Below are positions 1 through 11,400 of a stretch of DNA of 64,000 nt, one piece after another. A program made the translations under genes and the position numbers. Position 1 is the stretch's first letter; each line of letters begins with the position of its first letter. Location: the NCBI GenBank assembly GCA_933228675.1, contig OW121744.1, positions 96,119,008 through 96,183,007 on the forward strand. Reading direction: 5' to 3'. Under the pieces are notes generated by a model. It did no database searches. It worked only from the letters and a program-made list of their open reading frames with translations, and was not told the origin of the DNA. The stretch comes from Stomorhina lunata. Its lineage: Eukaryota > Arthropoda > Insecta > Diptera > Rhiniidae.

Positions 1-955
1 TTTTTAAGTTATTACACATTTTTAGAAAGAGATAAACAAGATATTTTCCTAGATTCAACTTAAACTTATGTTGCCTTTGATTCTTCAAAGTATAAGGAAA
101 AAGCACAAGAATTTTTAACTGCCAATAACTGCAAATTTTGAAGTAATTAAATTTTTTTTAAAACTACTATGAGAAAAAAAGAAGTTTTTTTTGTATTTTT
201 TGATAGAATTAAAAAAGTACCTCTTTATATTTAACTATTATTTCTAAAAGCGATAAATCCACACAGTATAAACATTCGCAAATAGGAAATTTTGACTGCC
301 AAGAATTGCAAATTTTTAAGTTATAACACTTTTTCGGATAACAGAAGAAAAAATAGCTTCTTATATTCAACTTAAATTTCTAATACCTTTAATTCTTCAA
401 AGTATAAGGAATAAGTACAAAAAATTGTTACTGCCAATAATAGCAAATTTTAAAGTTATTTCATTTTTTTCGTGAAAACTACTATGAGAGATGAAGAAAT
501 TGGAGAATTTTTGATTTTTTTTTTAAGATATTAAAAATGTATCTTTCGATATACAACTTTAGTTTCTACTATCGTAAATTCTTTATAGTATAGGCGTTCG
601 AAAATAATAAATTTTGACTGCCAATAACTGCAGATTTTTTGAGTTATAATTCTTTTTTGGAAAGACATAGAAAAAATAAAATTTCTATTATCTTCATTTC
701 TTCAAGGTATAAGAAATAACTACAAAAATTGTCTACTGTCAACTGCATATTTTGAAGTTATTACATTTTTTTGAAAACTATTTTAAGAAGAGAACAAAAA
801 GAAGAATTTTTGAGTTTCCGAAAGATCTAAAAACAATATCTTTCTGTCTTTAACTATAATTTCTACTACCGCCAATTCTTCAAAGTATTGCCATTCCGAA
901 AAAAAAAATTTTTGCTGCCAATATTTGCAAAATTTTTTAGTTATTACACTTTTTG
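1..955. repeat. Diverged dimeric tandem repeat, block 1
   Basis: This stretch is an old tandem array marked by the recurring phrase CTGCCAATAACTGCAAATTT. The phrase recurs near 118, 296, 431, 617, 735 and 914, so the spacing alternates between about 180 and 120-135 bases. The real unit is therefore a dimer of about 310 bp made of two related halves. One half continues into a 'gaaactactatgag' segment and the other into an 'ttcaaagtatagacattcg' segment. Copies differ by many substitutions and indels. No coding potential is seen. Further blocks of the same family lie at 5890-7340 and 8431-11740. Confidence 0.85.
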
Positions 956-1203
956 GGAACTACTATGAGTTTTCCTTTAAAATAATGGCCTTACTTTCAG
1001 GCTTCTGTGAAATATCGAATCTTTATAATAACTTTTGTTTCGTTGGATTTTTTTTTAAGGGAAGTAGCACTCAGTCAAATACCGCCTATTTAATTGTATA
1101 TAAGAATTGGGTTACTTGCTTTGGAAAGGAGAATATAGAGAGTTGAAAGGTCTTGAAAAGAAGATCTAAAGCTTTTCTATTAACAGTGTAATTATATATA
1201 TGT

Positions 1204-1504
1204 GTCGTGAACCGTGGTGGTATATTACGTTAGTCATCCGCCTAGCATACCAGAGGTCGCAAGTTCGATCCCCGGCCAGACCCTCTTGAAAAAATAAATT
1301 TTCAAAAAAACGTCGGTTCATCTCACAACTCAGCCAGCCACTGGTTATTCAGTATTAGGCTATGTAAAACTTCTCTAACTAATGCATTTGCTGTTCGGAG
1401 CGGGAGCTAACACGTAGGTACCTTTCAATGAGTCTAAAAATAGAATCGAATGTAGATCATTATCAGAGAGAAGTACCCCTTGTTCCAGTTGGAATGTTAT
1501 CGGG

Positions 1505-1554
<50 letters not shown>
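1204..1554 (+). mobile_element. tRNA-derived SINE with (TA)n tail
   Basis: The head (about 1204-1290) looks like a degenerate tRNA, with a B-box-like AGTTCGATCCC at about 1261-1271 and a weak A-box region upstream. A body containing 'gcgggagctaacacg' follows, and the element ends in a long (TA)n tract. It is flanked by near-identical direct repeats, 1189-1203 and 1555-1571, which differ by one TA step. The paralogous module at about 10929-10940 lacks the insert and gives an empty-site comparison. T-arm pairing is poor, so this is not a functional tRNA gene. SINEs of this kind are mobilised by LINE proteins in trans; that is family knowledge, since no LINE is present here. Confidence 0.75.

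Positions 1555-1556
<2 letters not shown>
1509..1556. repeat. (TA)n microsatellite
   Basis: Roughly 24 uninterrupted TA steps form the tail of the SINE and run into its right-hand target duplication. Confidence 0.95.
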
Positions 1557-1560
<4 letters not shown>

Positions 1561-2103
1561 TATATATATGTAATTCATGTCTACTTTTCAAACAGTGAAG
1601 TTAGACCAATTTTGTCGCATTATTTAAGCTTTGTGTTCTACAGTCAATTTTATTTATTATACATCGACAGCGTGCTATTGCTGTAGGCTAACAGCCAATG
1701 GAGAATGCTGTGGTTATAGGTATATAATTTTATTAGATATTAAAAATTACTAGAAATATATACTTTTTTTCGTTGAAGAACAAAAAACTCCTAAGCAAAA
1801 AACTTACCATTCAAAAATTTTTGATTTTTTAAAAACGTCAAAGAAAAACTTCTTTCCTTATTCAACTATAATTTCTATTAACTTTTATTCTTTGAAGTAT
1901 TAGGAATAAGCACACAAAATTTCGGCTGCAAATAAGTGCAAATTTTGAAGTAATTACATTTTGTATTGCCATAGGGCTTATAGCCGTTTATGTATACTGA
2001 GGCAATTTACAATTTTAGTAGAAACTGCTACTATCAAAAAATAACAAAATAGTCGGGGTGTAAATATTATTCAAAAAGAAGAGTATTCGCATTTGATCCT
2101 AAA

Positions 2104-2133
2104 TCTGTTACATTTTTTTATTAATGTAACAGA
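2104..2133. repeat. 11-bp inverted repeat (hairpin)
   Basis: TCTGTTACATT (2104-2114) and its exact complement AATGTAACAGA (2123-2133) flank an 8-base T-rich loop. It lies about 40 bases upstream of the hammerhead hairpin and may belong to the same element remnant. Function is unknown. Confidence 0.7.
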
Positions 2134-2169
2134 CCAATTTATTGATGAAAAGCCAAAAAATGTTTGCGG

Positions 2170-2260
2170 AGAAACCAAATTCCTCGACGCGTTTCGATGG
2201 TTGGTCTCCTGAAGAGATGGCTTAAACAACCATCGAAACGCGTCGAGGAATTTGGTTTCT
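2170..2260. repeat. Perfect 34-bp inverted repeat around the ribozyme
   Basis: Positions 2170-2203 are the exact reverse complement of 2227-2260 and are separated by a 23-base loop (2204-2226). The arms contain CGACGCGTTTCGATGG and stand out against the AT-rich surroundings by their CpGs. The right arm plus the loop contain a complete hammerhead ribozyme core. The left arm is an inverted copy of the 3' half of that ribozyme. Penelope-like elements often carry partial inverted copies at their ends, which would explain this arrangement; I see no reverse transcriptase here. Confidence 0.9.
2205..2248 (+). ncRNA. Hammerhead ribozyme motif, Penelope-element type
   Basis: Every invariant hammerhead core position is present. 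CTGAAGA (C3 to A9) is at 2209-2215. Stem II is GATGG/CCATC (2216-2220 with 2230-2234), five perfect pairs closing a 9-base loop and starting with the canonical G-C pair. GAAA (G12 to A15.1) is at 2235-2238. U16.1 and C17 are at 2243-2244, so predicted self-cleavage follows base 2244. Stem I pairs TCTC (2205-2208) with GAGG (2245-2248), including one G-U wobble. Stem III is only ACGCGT (2238-2243), which is self-complementary. It could form two pairs alone or six pairs in a dimer, as recalled for hammerheads of Penelope-like retroelements. In those elements the ribozyme processes element RNA. The assignment rests on motif and pairing alone; activity is inferred. Confidence 0.75.
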
Positions 2261-3324
2261 AATATAATAATATTAATATAAATGTATAAAAAGATCGAAA
2301 GTTTTTGAAGTTATATTATAGATCATAAAAACTTCAGTTAGTTTCGTTTCTTTTTTTTCAAGCTCAAAGCAAATAAACAAGTCTATGAGTTTATCGAACT
2401 CGGCTAGAGACTATAGTATATTTTTTTCGTTATTTTTTTAAATTTTGAACACTATTTTCATATAACATTTGAAAAAATCTATAAAAAACTGAAAATCGCA
2501 AAATTAAACGCCTCTTTGTAAAGGTCTCACTTTCTTAGCAGCTGCTAATTACATTTAATTATTACTTAAAGCAAATTTATTTTTATTTTCATTTATTAAC
2601 AAAAACAAATTCTTAATTCATATAAATAATCTATTGTATTATTATAACACGAAAACCAAAAATCCCACAAAAACTAAATGTGCAACACAAATGTGTGAAG
2701 ACTCCAGCTGTTTGTTTTGGTAAAAACATTTGTCAGTTTAGGCGTCAACTCGGCACTGCAAGAGCCCACATTTTAAAATTTTCTTTTTGTTTTGTTAACT
2801 GCATTTAAAAGTCCTTTTTTACTTAACAGTTGTATTGCATTTTCCTTAAAAATATTTAAAGATTTTTATGGTTTTAATTGTAACCTCAAAGTGATGTCTA
2901 AAGAAAAGAAATTCATACAATTGTTCTTTTTTAGGAATGACAGTTTTCTTTCCTTTTTTCTGTTTTAATGTAATTGGTTTTAGAATGTATTGGTTTCCAA
3001 AGAAACTGGTAATAAATGTGTATGTATTTTGCTCAAAACAATAGATTTTTAATTCTATTTTGTGACCATAGGTCAAGCATCCCTGGAGAATAATTACATA
3101 AATCTTTAAGTTTGAACATAAATATTTTAAGAATTTGCCATAAAATTCATGGGGTTTTATTTTATGAAAATCTATAAATGAATGATCACCGGAAATTTTT
3201 AGGTAGTTTTTGTGTTGAATATTGGTAAATTTTAAAGGAGTGATCAGTTTTGGCAATTACTACTGATTTAGGGGTCTTTTCAAGGATGTTAAGTACTTTT
3301 TAAGATTTTTTGTACTAGGAATGA
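2261..3324. other. Non-repetitive AT-rich stretch, no supported gene
   Basis: No repeat family or RNA gene is seen. A 136-codon open frame runs on the minus strand (2846-3256). It opens with TTG directly after stop codons and contains no ATG, so it cannot be a simple gene. It is rich in Lys, Ile, Phe and Tyr, as expected from AT-rich sequence. Confidence 0.6.
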
Positions 3325-3327
3325 TAT

Positions 3328-3807
3328 CACTACACAACCAATGTACATCTTTTGAAAAGTGCAAGGTCCTATTCTACTATCAAATTGTAGTAAAACCCTA
3401 TATTCAGCATGTCCAAGTTAGTGACCGTTTTATTTTTATGGCCCCCCAAAGTTCTCAATATTAGGATGATGCCTAAAAAGGTGCCATCAGTTTTTACCAA
3501 ATAGCTAATAATCTCTTAAAAATATCGCTTAACTATGTTCGGCAAAAATGTAGCCAAGAGTATGTCGAATATTTCTTGCTAAAATTTAATGATAAAAATG
3601 TATTTTATCTTAAAGTTTTTTAAAAAAAGTTAAAGAAAATTTTTTTTTGTTTTTAATTTTTTGATCATAACTTTTTGCAAATCCTGATTTTTCCTATACT
3701 ATATTTGGGAAAATTGTAGCCACAGTAAAGCTAAACAACTTTTGTGAACACATCAATATAATTTGATGTGTTTGGATACCAAAAATAGGTCATAAAGAAT
3801 CCCTTTG
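3328..3807 (+). repeat. Left inverted-repeat arm of the foldback element
   Basis: Pairs with 4473-4958. Conserved stretches between the arms include 'gttagtgaccgttttatttt', 'ttgttcggcaaaaat'-like and 'tttgggaaaattgtagccac'. Confidence 0.8.
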
Positions 3808-4472
3808 CCAAAAAATGTATAATTTTAAATAAAATTTTATAATTAGCAATATCTCAAAAACGTCCTTTTTGTTGTGCAAAATAAATCTCTGAGGTTATAG
3901 GAACAATGTTTGTTCTACGACTTCATTGTTTCTGATTTCTGTAAAAAGATGGCGCTATTTTTAGGTTACATACGGAAATCGCATTTTTAATAACAAAAAC
4001 TAAAAACTATGGTTTAACAATGTACCGCAACTTTGTTCAGGAGTATTTGGTCTAATTTTTTTCTGAATGCACCAACATCGAAAAAGATCCAAATAAAATG
4101 TTTTTCATACAATTGTAAGAAACATGGCAATACCGCCACCTTGCGGCAAATTGTTGCAACATTTTTAGAAATCCAATAATAGATATTGTCAAAAATTTTC
4201 AAAAGAGATGTCTGTGATGAAATTTCGACAAAAAAATAAGGAATCTAGAGGCAAAAGTAGTCAATAGTACACCGAATATGACACTTTTTTATAGAATTTT
4301 ATTTAAATTTCAATATGTTAATTGCATTAAAAGGAACTGGAGTTAATATGTGATTAAAAAATCATCTCTTATACCACTTGGAACATTTTAACCGTCAAAC
4401 GATTCTATCAAACATAAATTTTCAACATTTTTACGTGCTTAAATTTGAGTAGAAAAGTTAATTTTGTTAGCA

Positions 4473-4958
4473 CAAGGGAGTCTATATGACCTATTTTTGG
4501 TATCTAGATACGTTCAGATTATATTGGTGTATTCAGAAAAGTTATTTAGCTTTGCTGTGGCTACAATTTTCCCAAATATAGTGTCGGAAAAATCAGGATT
4601 TCCACAAAATTATCATCAAAAAATTAAAAACAAAAAAAAATTTCATTAGCTTTTTTCCAAAAGGTCTAAGATAAAATATATTTTTATATTAAAATTTTAG
4701 CAAAAAATATTTACCATAATCTTCGCTATATTTTTGCCGAACAAAGCAAAGTGATATTTTTAAGTGTTGATAAGCTATTTGGTAAAAACTTATGACACCT
4801 TTTTTAGGCATCATGAAAATATTGGGAAACTTTGGAGACCCATAAAAATAAAACGGTCACTAACTTGGCCAAACTGAGTATAGGGTTTTACTACATTTTG
4901 ATAGTAAAATAGAACCTATATAGTCACGACCTTGCACTTTTTTCACTGTTGTGCAGTG
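4473..4958 (-). repeat. Right inverted-repeat arm of the foldback element
   Basis: Complement of the left arm. It ends at GCAGTG followed by the TAT duplication. The 61-codon frame at 4464-4649 is a shadow of this arm. Confidence 0.8.
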
Positions 4959-4984
4959 TATCAAAGAAGACAAAAGCTTAGAAA

Positions 4985-5088
4985 AAAATTCGTAAGTCTA
5001 ATAAAATGCTGTTGCCGTGACCAGGCATCGAACCCATGCTCAATATGATATGTTATAAACCTTATGCTTTGAAGAATACAAATTAATA
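4985..5088 (-). mobile_element. tRNA-like SINE fragment
   Basis: On the minus strand, positions 5034 down to 5024 read GGTTCGATGCC, a near-perfect RNA polymerase III B box (consensus GGTTCGANTCC). A possible degenerate A box, AAGCATAAGG, lies about 40 bases upstream. No cloverleaf could be assembled, and both ends are cut off by neighbouring elements. It may be a SINE head or an old tRNA pseudogene. Confidence 0.4.
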
Positions 5089-5090
5089 TA

Positions 5091-5870
5091 AACAAGTAAG
5101 AAAAGCTATAGTACGTCAAGCCCGACTATATCATACTCTTTACTACTAGGGTCAAATATGGACCAACAATTAAACAAGTTTTTCTTAAGTCTTAGAGACA
5201 TACATACATATACTATATGCTATTTTTTTTCAAAATTTCGAGATTTATATCATTTCCGGCTATGGGCCTGATATAGGAGCTAGGGTCAATTGTGGACCGA
5301 TTGTTACCAAATTTTAGTTTTTAGTTCATATTTGTAAAATATTTATCTGTGCGAAGTTTAAGTAATCAAATGCATTTATCTTTAGAGTTATGAACATTTT
5401 TGTGCTTTTATGTGTATATAAAGGTCTTTTGAAAATGTGTCTTGTATAGGAGGTATGATCAAATAAGGGCCGATTTCTACAAAACTAGGAACACTGATTA
5501 AAATAATGATAAGCAATATTTTTGCTGAATATTATTAAAATACAACTAAATTTATGGCTGTAAGGGACCAAAAACTCTATTCCAGGAAGGGAGGTACCCG
5601 AAATAGTAATCTATTTTTCACCCAAAAAGAATAGGATCCTTGCACCAAAATATGAGCCTGTGCGAAATTTCATCAAATTATCTTTAAAGTTACGACCTGT
5701 AGAATGAAAACAAGCTTACATGGATAACCGGCCAGATAGACAGCCAGGGAGTGATTCTAAGTCGATTGGTATACTAAAAGTCTCAGGTCTCAGACTAATA
5801 TTTCTATGCGTTACAAACATCAGCACAAACCCTATATACCCTTTCCACCTATGGTGGTGAAGGGTATAAT
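5091..5870 (+). mobile_element. Mini-me/DINE-1-like (Helentron-associated) element, copy 1
   Basis: The element begins AACAAGTAAGAAAAGC and ends with a subterminal imperfect palindrome built on TATACCCTT...AAGGGTATA (5835-5868). Its interior repeats the phrase 'gggtcaa...ggaccgatt', known as a common dipteran dispersed-repeat motif. The same termini, AACAAGTAAGA and GGGTATAA, bound the element at 56120-57574. The gathering of 5' motif, subterminal hairpin and GGGTATAA end fits non-autonomous Helentron-type elements. No protein is encoded. Family naming is from memory and uncertain. Confidence 0.6.
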
Positions 5871-5889
5871 TATAGTTAAATATAGAAAG

Positions 5890-7340
5890 ATGTTTTATTT
5901 AAGTCCTTCGACAAATAAAAAAATGTGAGATGTTAAATTTGTTTGCTTTTCTGAAATTCAGAAGTAAAAAAGTTTACATTTCCAGTCTTTAATTCTTTAA
6001 AGAATTAGGAATAAGCACAACAAATTTTGACTGCAAATTTTGAAGTTATGTCATTTTTTAGGAAACTTCTTTAAAAAAAAGAAAAATAGGAATTTTATTT
6101 TTCGGAAGAGGTAATGAAAAGTATCTTTCTTTATTTAACTTTAATTTCTACTACCATCAAATCTTTAAAGTATAGACACTCGCAATTAGGAAAATTTGAC
6201 TGCCCATAACTGCTAATTTTTATACCCACCATCAAAAAGAATAGGGGGTAAATTGAGATTGTCATTCCGTTTGTAATTTCCTTAATATTGGCTCAAAAAC
6301 CAAAAACGATATATATTCTGAATTCTTATGAAATTCTAAAAAATTATGAAAATTCTAAGATTGAGCGATGTATGTCTGTCTGTCCGTCTGTCTGTTGAAA
6401 TCACGATAACGCCTAAACAAAAGGAGCTAGCTCACTGAAACTCAGTAAAACCATTATTTATCTATGAGAAATTTTGGGCAAAATCGGTTAACATTTGACC
6501 ATAGCTCCCGTATAACCTCGATTACTAATAAATAACAAACTATAATAGCTATGATGATATTATAAAATTTTTTTGGAAAGAGGCACAAAAAATATTTGCC
6601 TTTATTTAACTATAATTTCTATTACTTTCATTTCTTCAAAGTATACTCAAAAAGCACACAAAAGTTATGCTGCCAATAGCAGCATATATTGAAGTTATTA
6701 CATTTTCTTAGACACTACTATAAGAAAAGAAGAAAAATTAAATTTTTGATTTTTCGAAAGAAATAAAAAATGTATCTTTCAATATCTAACTAAAATTTCT
6801 ACTACTGTAAATTCTTTAAAATGTAGGCATTTAAGAATAAGAAATTTTGACTGCCAATAGCTGCAGATTTGCAAGTTATAACACTTCGGTTAGCGGAAGA
6901 AAAGATATCTTCCTATATTTAACTATAATTTCTATAAACTTTAATTCTTTGAAGTATTTGAAATGAGCACAAAAAATTTCGACTGCCAATAACTGCAAGT
7001 TTTGAAGTAATTACATTTTTTGAAAACTACTATGAGAAAAGAAAAAATTTAGGAATTTTTGATTTTATGAAAGAAGTAAAAAAAGTTCTTCCTATATTCA
7101 AAGATAATTCCTAATAGCGTAAATTTTTCAAAGTATATAGATTCTAAATTAATAAATTTTGACTGCCAATAACTGCAAATTTTTAAGTTATTACACTTTT
7201 CTGGAAACTACTATGAGTTCTTCTTTAAAAGTATTGCTTTTGTTGTCACTCGATGTAAAAGAAATAAAATTGGCTGCGGAACAAAAAGCTCAAATAATGC
7301 ATCTAAATAACAACAAATTGTGCCACTTCCTGCTCGAAAA
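5890..7340. repeat. Diverged dimeric tandem repeat, block 2
   Basis: Same family as 1-955, with CTGCCAATAACTGC-like phrases near 6030, 6200, 6670, 6850, 6985 and 7165. It is interrupted at about 6216-6556 by a reverse fragment of the 56120 element. It ends in the 'gaaactactatgag' module at about 7205, which also closes blocks 1 and 3. The 61-codon frame at 7159-7344 is a repeat shadow. Confidence 0.8.
6216..6556 (-). mobile_element. Truncated reverse copy of the 56120-57574 element
   Basis: It starts TATACCCACCATCAAAAAG and includes a (GTCY)n tract at about 6367-6391. It continues through 'gcctaaacaaaaggagctag' and 'gaccatagctcccgtataacc'. All are reverse complements, in order, of 57574 back to about 57149. 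The host dimer repeat continues directly on both sides, so this is a nested insertion truncated at its 5' end. Confidence 0.8.
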
Positions 7341-7344
7341 ATAG

Positions 7345-8430
7345 ACTTTACCTACTATTTGACTCGCTAGGGTACCTTAGCAATGTATATTGTATTTGAT
7401 AAATATGACATAAATTTGAGCAATAAGGCCCTTTTGTCCTTTTTAGTAACATCTAAAAGTATTTAAATCAACATTGAAATTATTAAGTTTCATTTCCCTA
7501 ATCAATATCTGTTCATCAGATTTTCCTTTCAGAAATTGCATAATTTTTCAATTACTATAATTAATTTGAATTTAAAGCTAATCTAAGATAATGAAATTAA
7601 ATTTCCATTTCAAAAACCTTAATTCAAGCAAAAACTATGTATGTAACTAAGCCAGAAGAAAACTGTAACAGTTCCTTCACCTTTGCTTGATATTTGTTTT
7701 AGTTTTCTTTCATTTTCACATTTTCTTTTTGCCATTTTTTTTTTGCCACTTTGTCATTATTCTATAGACACTTCAACTTAAGCAAATTGGCTTTATACTT
7801 TTGCACAATCATGATGACATAACATTGTGACATACATTTTTTAACATTATTACTGGCCCAGAGAACTATCAGGGTGATAGCACTACTACTACTATAGTTG
7901 TATTATACAACTACTCATATACATGTACATTTGAGACTAACACAACCTCCCAGTCATAGGACATTTTTCTCGGCTCCTTAATGTTTAGGTGAATGTTATT
8001 AAAATTTATATAAAAAGCTCTTACTGTAACAATTTATAGTGGATATATATATATTTTTTTTGCCTCATTAACGTTGGCCTTTTGTCTTATAGTTTTTGTA
8101 ACTGTCATTCGTTCGTTTTCCTTCTCTCTTATTTAGTCTCCTTTCCATTTGGCTTAACCATGTCCTTTTTAACATTTTAACCAAATGGGCTTCATTGTCT
8201 TTGACATACATTTATAAAGAAGAACATACATACATACATTCAAATTACAAAACGTTGTCGCTGCCACCAACATTTACATAGAGTGACAACAAAAGCAATA
8301 ACTTTTCAAAATCAAATAAACTTACAATATACCTCTGAGAGTCCACCTGAAGTCTCTATGAAGGACTATTATGCAGTCATTGACATAACAAACAGTGTCG
8401 TGGGTCAAGAGAAAAGATTATAGAATTTTA
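7345..8430. other. Spacer without recognised features
   Basis: Low-complexity AT-rich sequence with a short (CTA)n near 7884 and pyrimidine runs. I see no gene, RNA or mobile element. Confidence 0.5.
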
Positions 8431-11400
8431 TACTGAAAATTTTAACATTCTTACCTCAGAAGTTCAAAAACCTCCTACGCAAATAAATTTATCATTTGAA
8501 ATTTTTTTATTTTTGAAAAGACTTAAATAAAATATCTTTCTATATTTAACTTTAATTTCTAATAATTTTAATTTCCCAAAATATAGAAAATAATCACACA
8601 AAATTTCGACTGCAAATAACTGCAAATTTTGAAGTTATTACATTTTTTTGGAAACTACTATGAGAAAAGAGGAAAAAAAGATTTTTTTTATTTTTTCGAA
8701 AGATATCAAAAGGTATCTTCCTAGATTCAATTTTAATTTCTTATACCGTAAAATCTACCAAGTATAGACATTCGCAAAAAGGAAATTTCGACTGCCAATA
8801 ACTGCAAATTTTTAAGTTATTACACTTTTTTGGAAAGAGATAAACAAAATATCTTCCTATATTAAACAAAAATTTCTGTTGCCTTTAATTCTTCAAAGTA
8901 TAAGGAATAACCACAAAAAATTTGAACTGCCAATAACTGCAACTTTTGAAGTTATCACATTTTTTGGAAACTACTACGAGAAAAGAGGAAATAGAATATT
9001 TTTTTAATTTTTCGACAGATCTAAGAAAAAGTCTCCTTTATATTCAACAATAATTTTTAATACCGTAAAATCTATAAAGTATAGACATTCGCAAATAGAA
9101 AATTTTGACTGCCAACAACTGCAAATTTTAAAGTTATTATACATTTTTGGAAAGAGATAAACGAAATATTTTTCTATATTCAACTAAAATTTCTGTTACC
9201 TTTAATTTTTCAAAACATAAGAAATAAGCATACAAAATTTTAACTGCCTATAACTGCAAATTTTGAAGTTATCACATTTTTTTTTGGAAACTACTATGAG
9301 AAAAGAGGAAATATAATATTTTTTTCATTTTTCGAAAGTGTCTTTCTATATTCAATAATAATTTTTAAGACCGTAAAATCTACGAAGTATAGACATTCGC
9401 AAATAGAAAATTTTGACTGCAAACAACTGCAAATTTTAAAGTTATTACACGTTTTTGGTAAGAGATAAACAAAATATTTTAATATATTCAAATAAAATTT
9501 ATGATATCTTGAATTCTTTAAAGTATAAGGAATAAGTACAAGAAATTGTAACTGCCAATAAATGCAAATTTTGAAGTTTTTAAAATTTTTTAAAAACTAC
9601 TATAAGAAAAAAGGAAAAAGAATTTTTTTTGTTAGAAGTAAAAAAGTACCTTTTTATATTCAACAATTATTTCTAGTACCGTCAAAGAGGTATCAAAGAG
9701 GTATCTTTCGATATTCAACTATAATTTCTACTACCCTAAATTCATTGAAGTATAGACATTTAAAAACAAGAAATTTTAACTGCCAACAAATGCAAGTTTT
9801 AAGTTATAAACACTTTTTTGGATAGCTGAAGAAAAAAAAACTTCTTACATATATCTATAATTTTTATTGAATTCAATTTTTTGAAGTATACGGAATAAGC
9901 ACAATGAATTTCGGCTGCCAATAACTGCAAATTTTGAAGTAATTACATTTTATTGTAAACAACTAGAAGATAAAGGAGAATTTTTGATATTTCGAAAGAG
10001 ATAAAAAACGTATCTTTTAATATTAAACTATAATTTCTACTTCCATAAATTCTTTAAAGTATCTATACTTATACCTAGAAACAAGAAATTTTAACTGACA
10101 TTAACTGCAGATTTCTAATTAATGTCACTTTTTTGGATAGCGAAAGAAAAATATATTTTTATATTGAACTATAATTTCTATTTACTTCAATTCCCTGAAG
10201 TATTGAAAATAAGCACAACAAATTTCGACTGCCAACAACTGCAAATTTTAAAGTTATTACACCTTTTTTGGATCTACTATGTGAGAAGAAGAAAAAGGTA
10301 ATTTTTTGGTTTTTCGAATGAGATAAAAAATGTATCTTTCAATATAGAACTTTAGTTTCTACTACCGTAAATTCACTAAGGTATAGACATTCAGAAATAA
10401 TAAATTTTGACTGCCAATAACTGCAGATTTTTAAGTTATAATTCTTTTTTGGAAAGAAGTTGAAAAAATATAATTTCTTCATTTCTTCAAAATATAAGAA
10501 ATTCCCACAAAAAATGTCTACTGCCAATAACTGCATATTTTGAAGTTTTTAAATTTTTTGAAAACTATTATAAGAAAAGAAGAATTTTTGAGTTTTTGAA
10601 ATATGTAAAACAATATCTTTCGGTATTCATCTATAATTTCTAATACCGTCAATTCTTTAAAGAAATGGCATTCAAAAAGAAGAAATTTTTGCTGCCAATA
10701 ACTGCAACTTTTAAAGATATTACACTTTTTTGAAACTACTGGCTTCTGTATAATGTCGAATCATTATAAAAACTTCTTTATCGTTTAATTTTTTTAAAGG
10801 GAAGTAACACTCAGTCCAATACCGCCTATACAATTGTATATATTGTGCATATGAATTGGGTTACTTGCTTTGGAAAGGGGATAGTATAGAGGTAAAAATG
10901 AGGACCTATAACTTTTATTTTAACATTGTAATTGTACCTCATGCCTACTTTTCGAACAGTAAAGTCGCTATTTATTGTAATTTTGTCACATTTTTCAAGC
11001 TTTTTATTCTGCAGTTAATTTTATTTATTTTACATCGGTGGCGTGTTAGTGCTGTAGGCTAACCGCCAATGGAGGATGCTATAGGTATAAATAATTTTAA
11101 TAGAAATTAATAATAACTGGAAAAATAAACTTTGTATCCTTAGAAGAACAACAACCACCTACGCAAATAAATTTGTGATGTAAAAATTTTTGATTTTTCG
11201 AAAGAGGTAGAAAAAAATTCTTTCTATATTTAACTAAAATTTCTATTATTTTTAGTTTCTCAAAATATGGGAAATAGTCACAAAAAATGTCAACTGCCAA
11301 TAGCTGCAATTTTTTAAGTTATTGTATCTTTTTAGAAACTATTATTTTAAAATTTTTGATATTTCGAAAGAAGTAAAAAAAATGTTCTTCTATATTAAGC

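Larger units (their letters stand above)
956..1975. repeat. Array-end module, copy 1 (paralogue of 10734-11330)
   Basis: The segment after the dimer array is duplicated near 10734-11330. Shared landmarks include 'cactcagtc', 'aataccgcctat', 'ttgggttacttgctttgg' and 'gctgtaggctaac'. Copy 1 is longer only because a SINE has entered at about 1204-1554. The 73-codon frame at 925-1146 is a by-product of this repeat and its counterpart is not open in copy 2. After about 1740 the dimer-type repeat briefly resumes. Confidence 0.7.
3328..4958. mobile_element. Foldback DNA transposon, non-autonomous, CACT[A/G] termini
   Basis: A 1,631-bp element has long inverted repeats. The left arm (3328 to about 3807) matches the complement of the right arm (about 4473-4958) over some 480 bases with scattered mismatches and indels. 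The termini read CACTACACAAC and, on the other strand, CACTGCACAAC. The bases TAT directly flank both ends (3325-3327 and 4959-4961), giving a 3-bp target duplication. CACT termini with 2-4-bp duplications are known from the CMC group (CACTA, Mirage, Chapaev), so that assignment is plausible but unproven. The central ~665 bp holds only a 62-codon frame and no transposase, so mobilisation would need an enzyme supplied in trans. Confidence 0.8.

Noticed and set aside
1204..1290. Functional tRNA gene
   Set aside because: Only a B-box-like segment is convincing. The T-stem does not pair and the sequence continues into a SINE body with a TA tail and target duplications.
2846..3256. 136-codon minus-strand open frame, the longest outside repeats
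   Set aside because: It opens with TTG immediately after two stop codons, contains no ATG, has AT-driven composition and no recognised family. It could only be an exon, and no splice sites support that.
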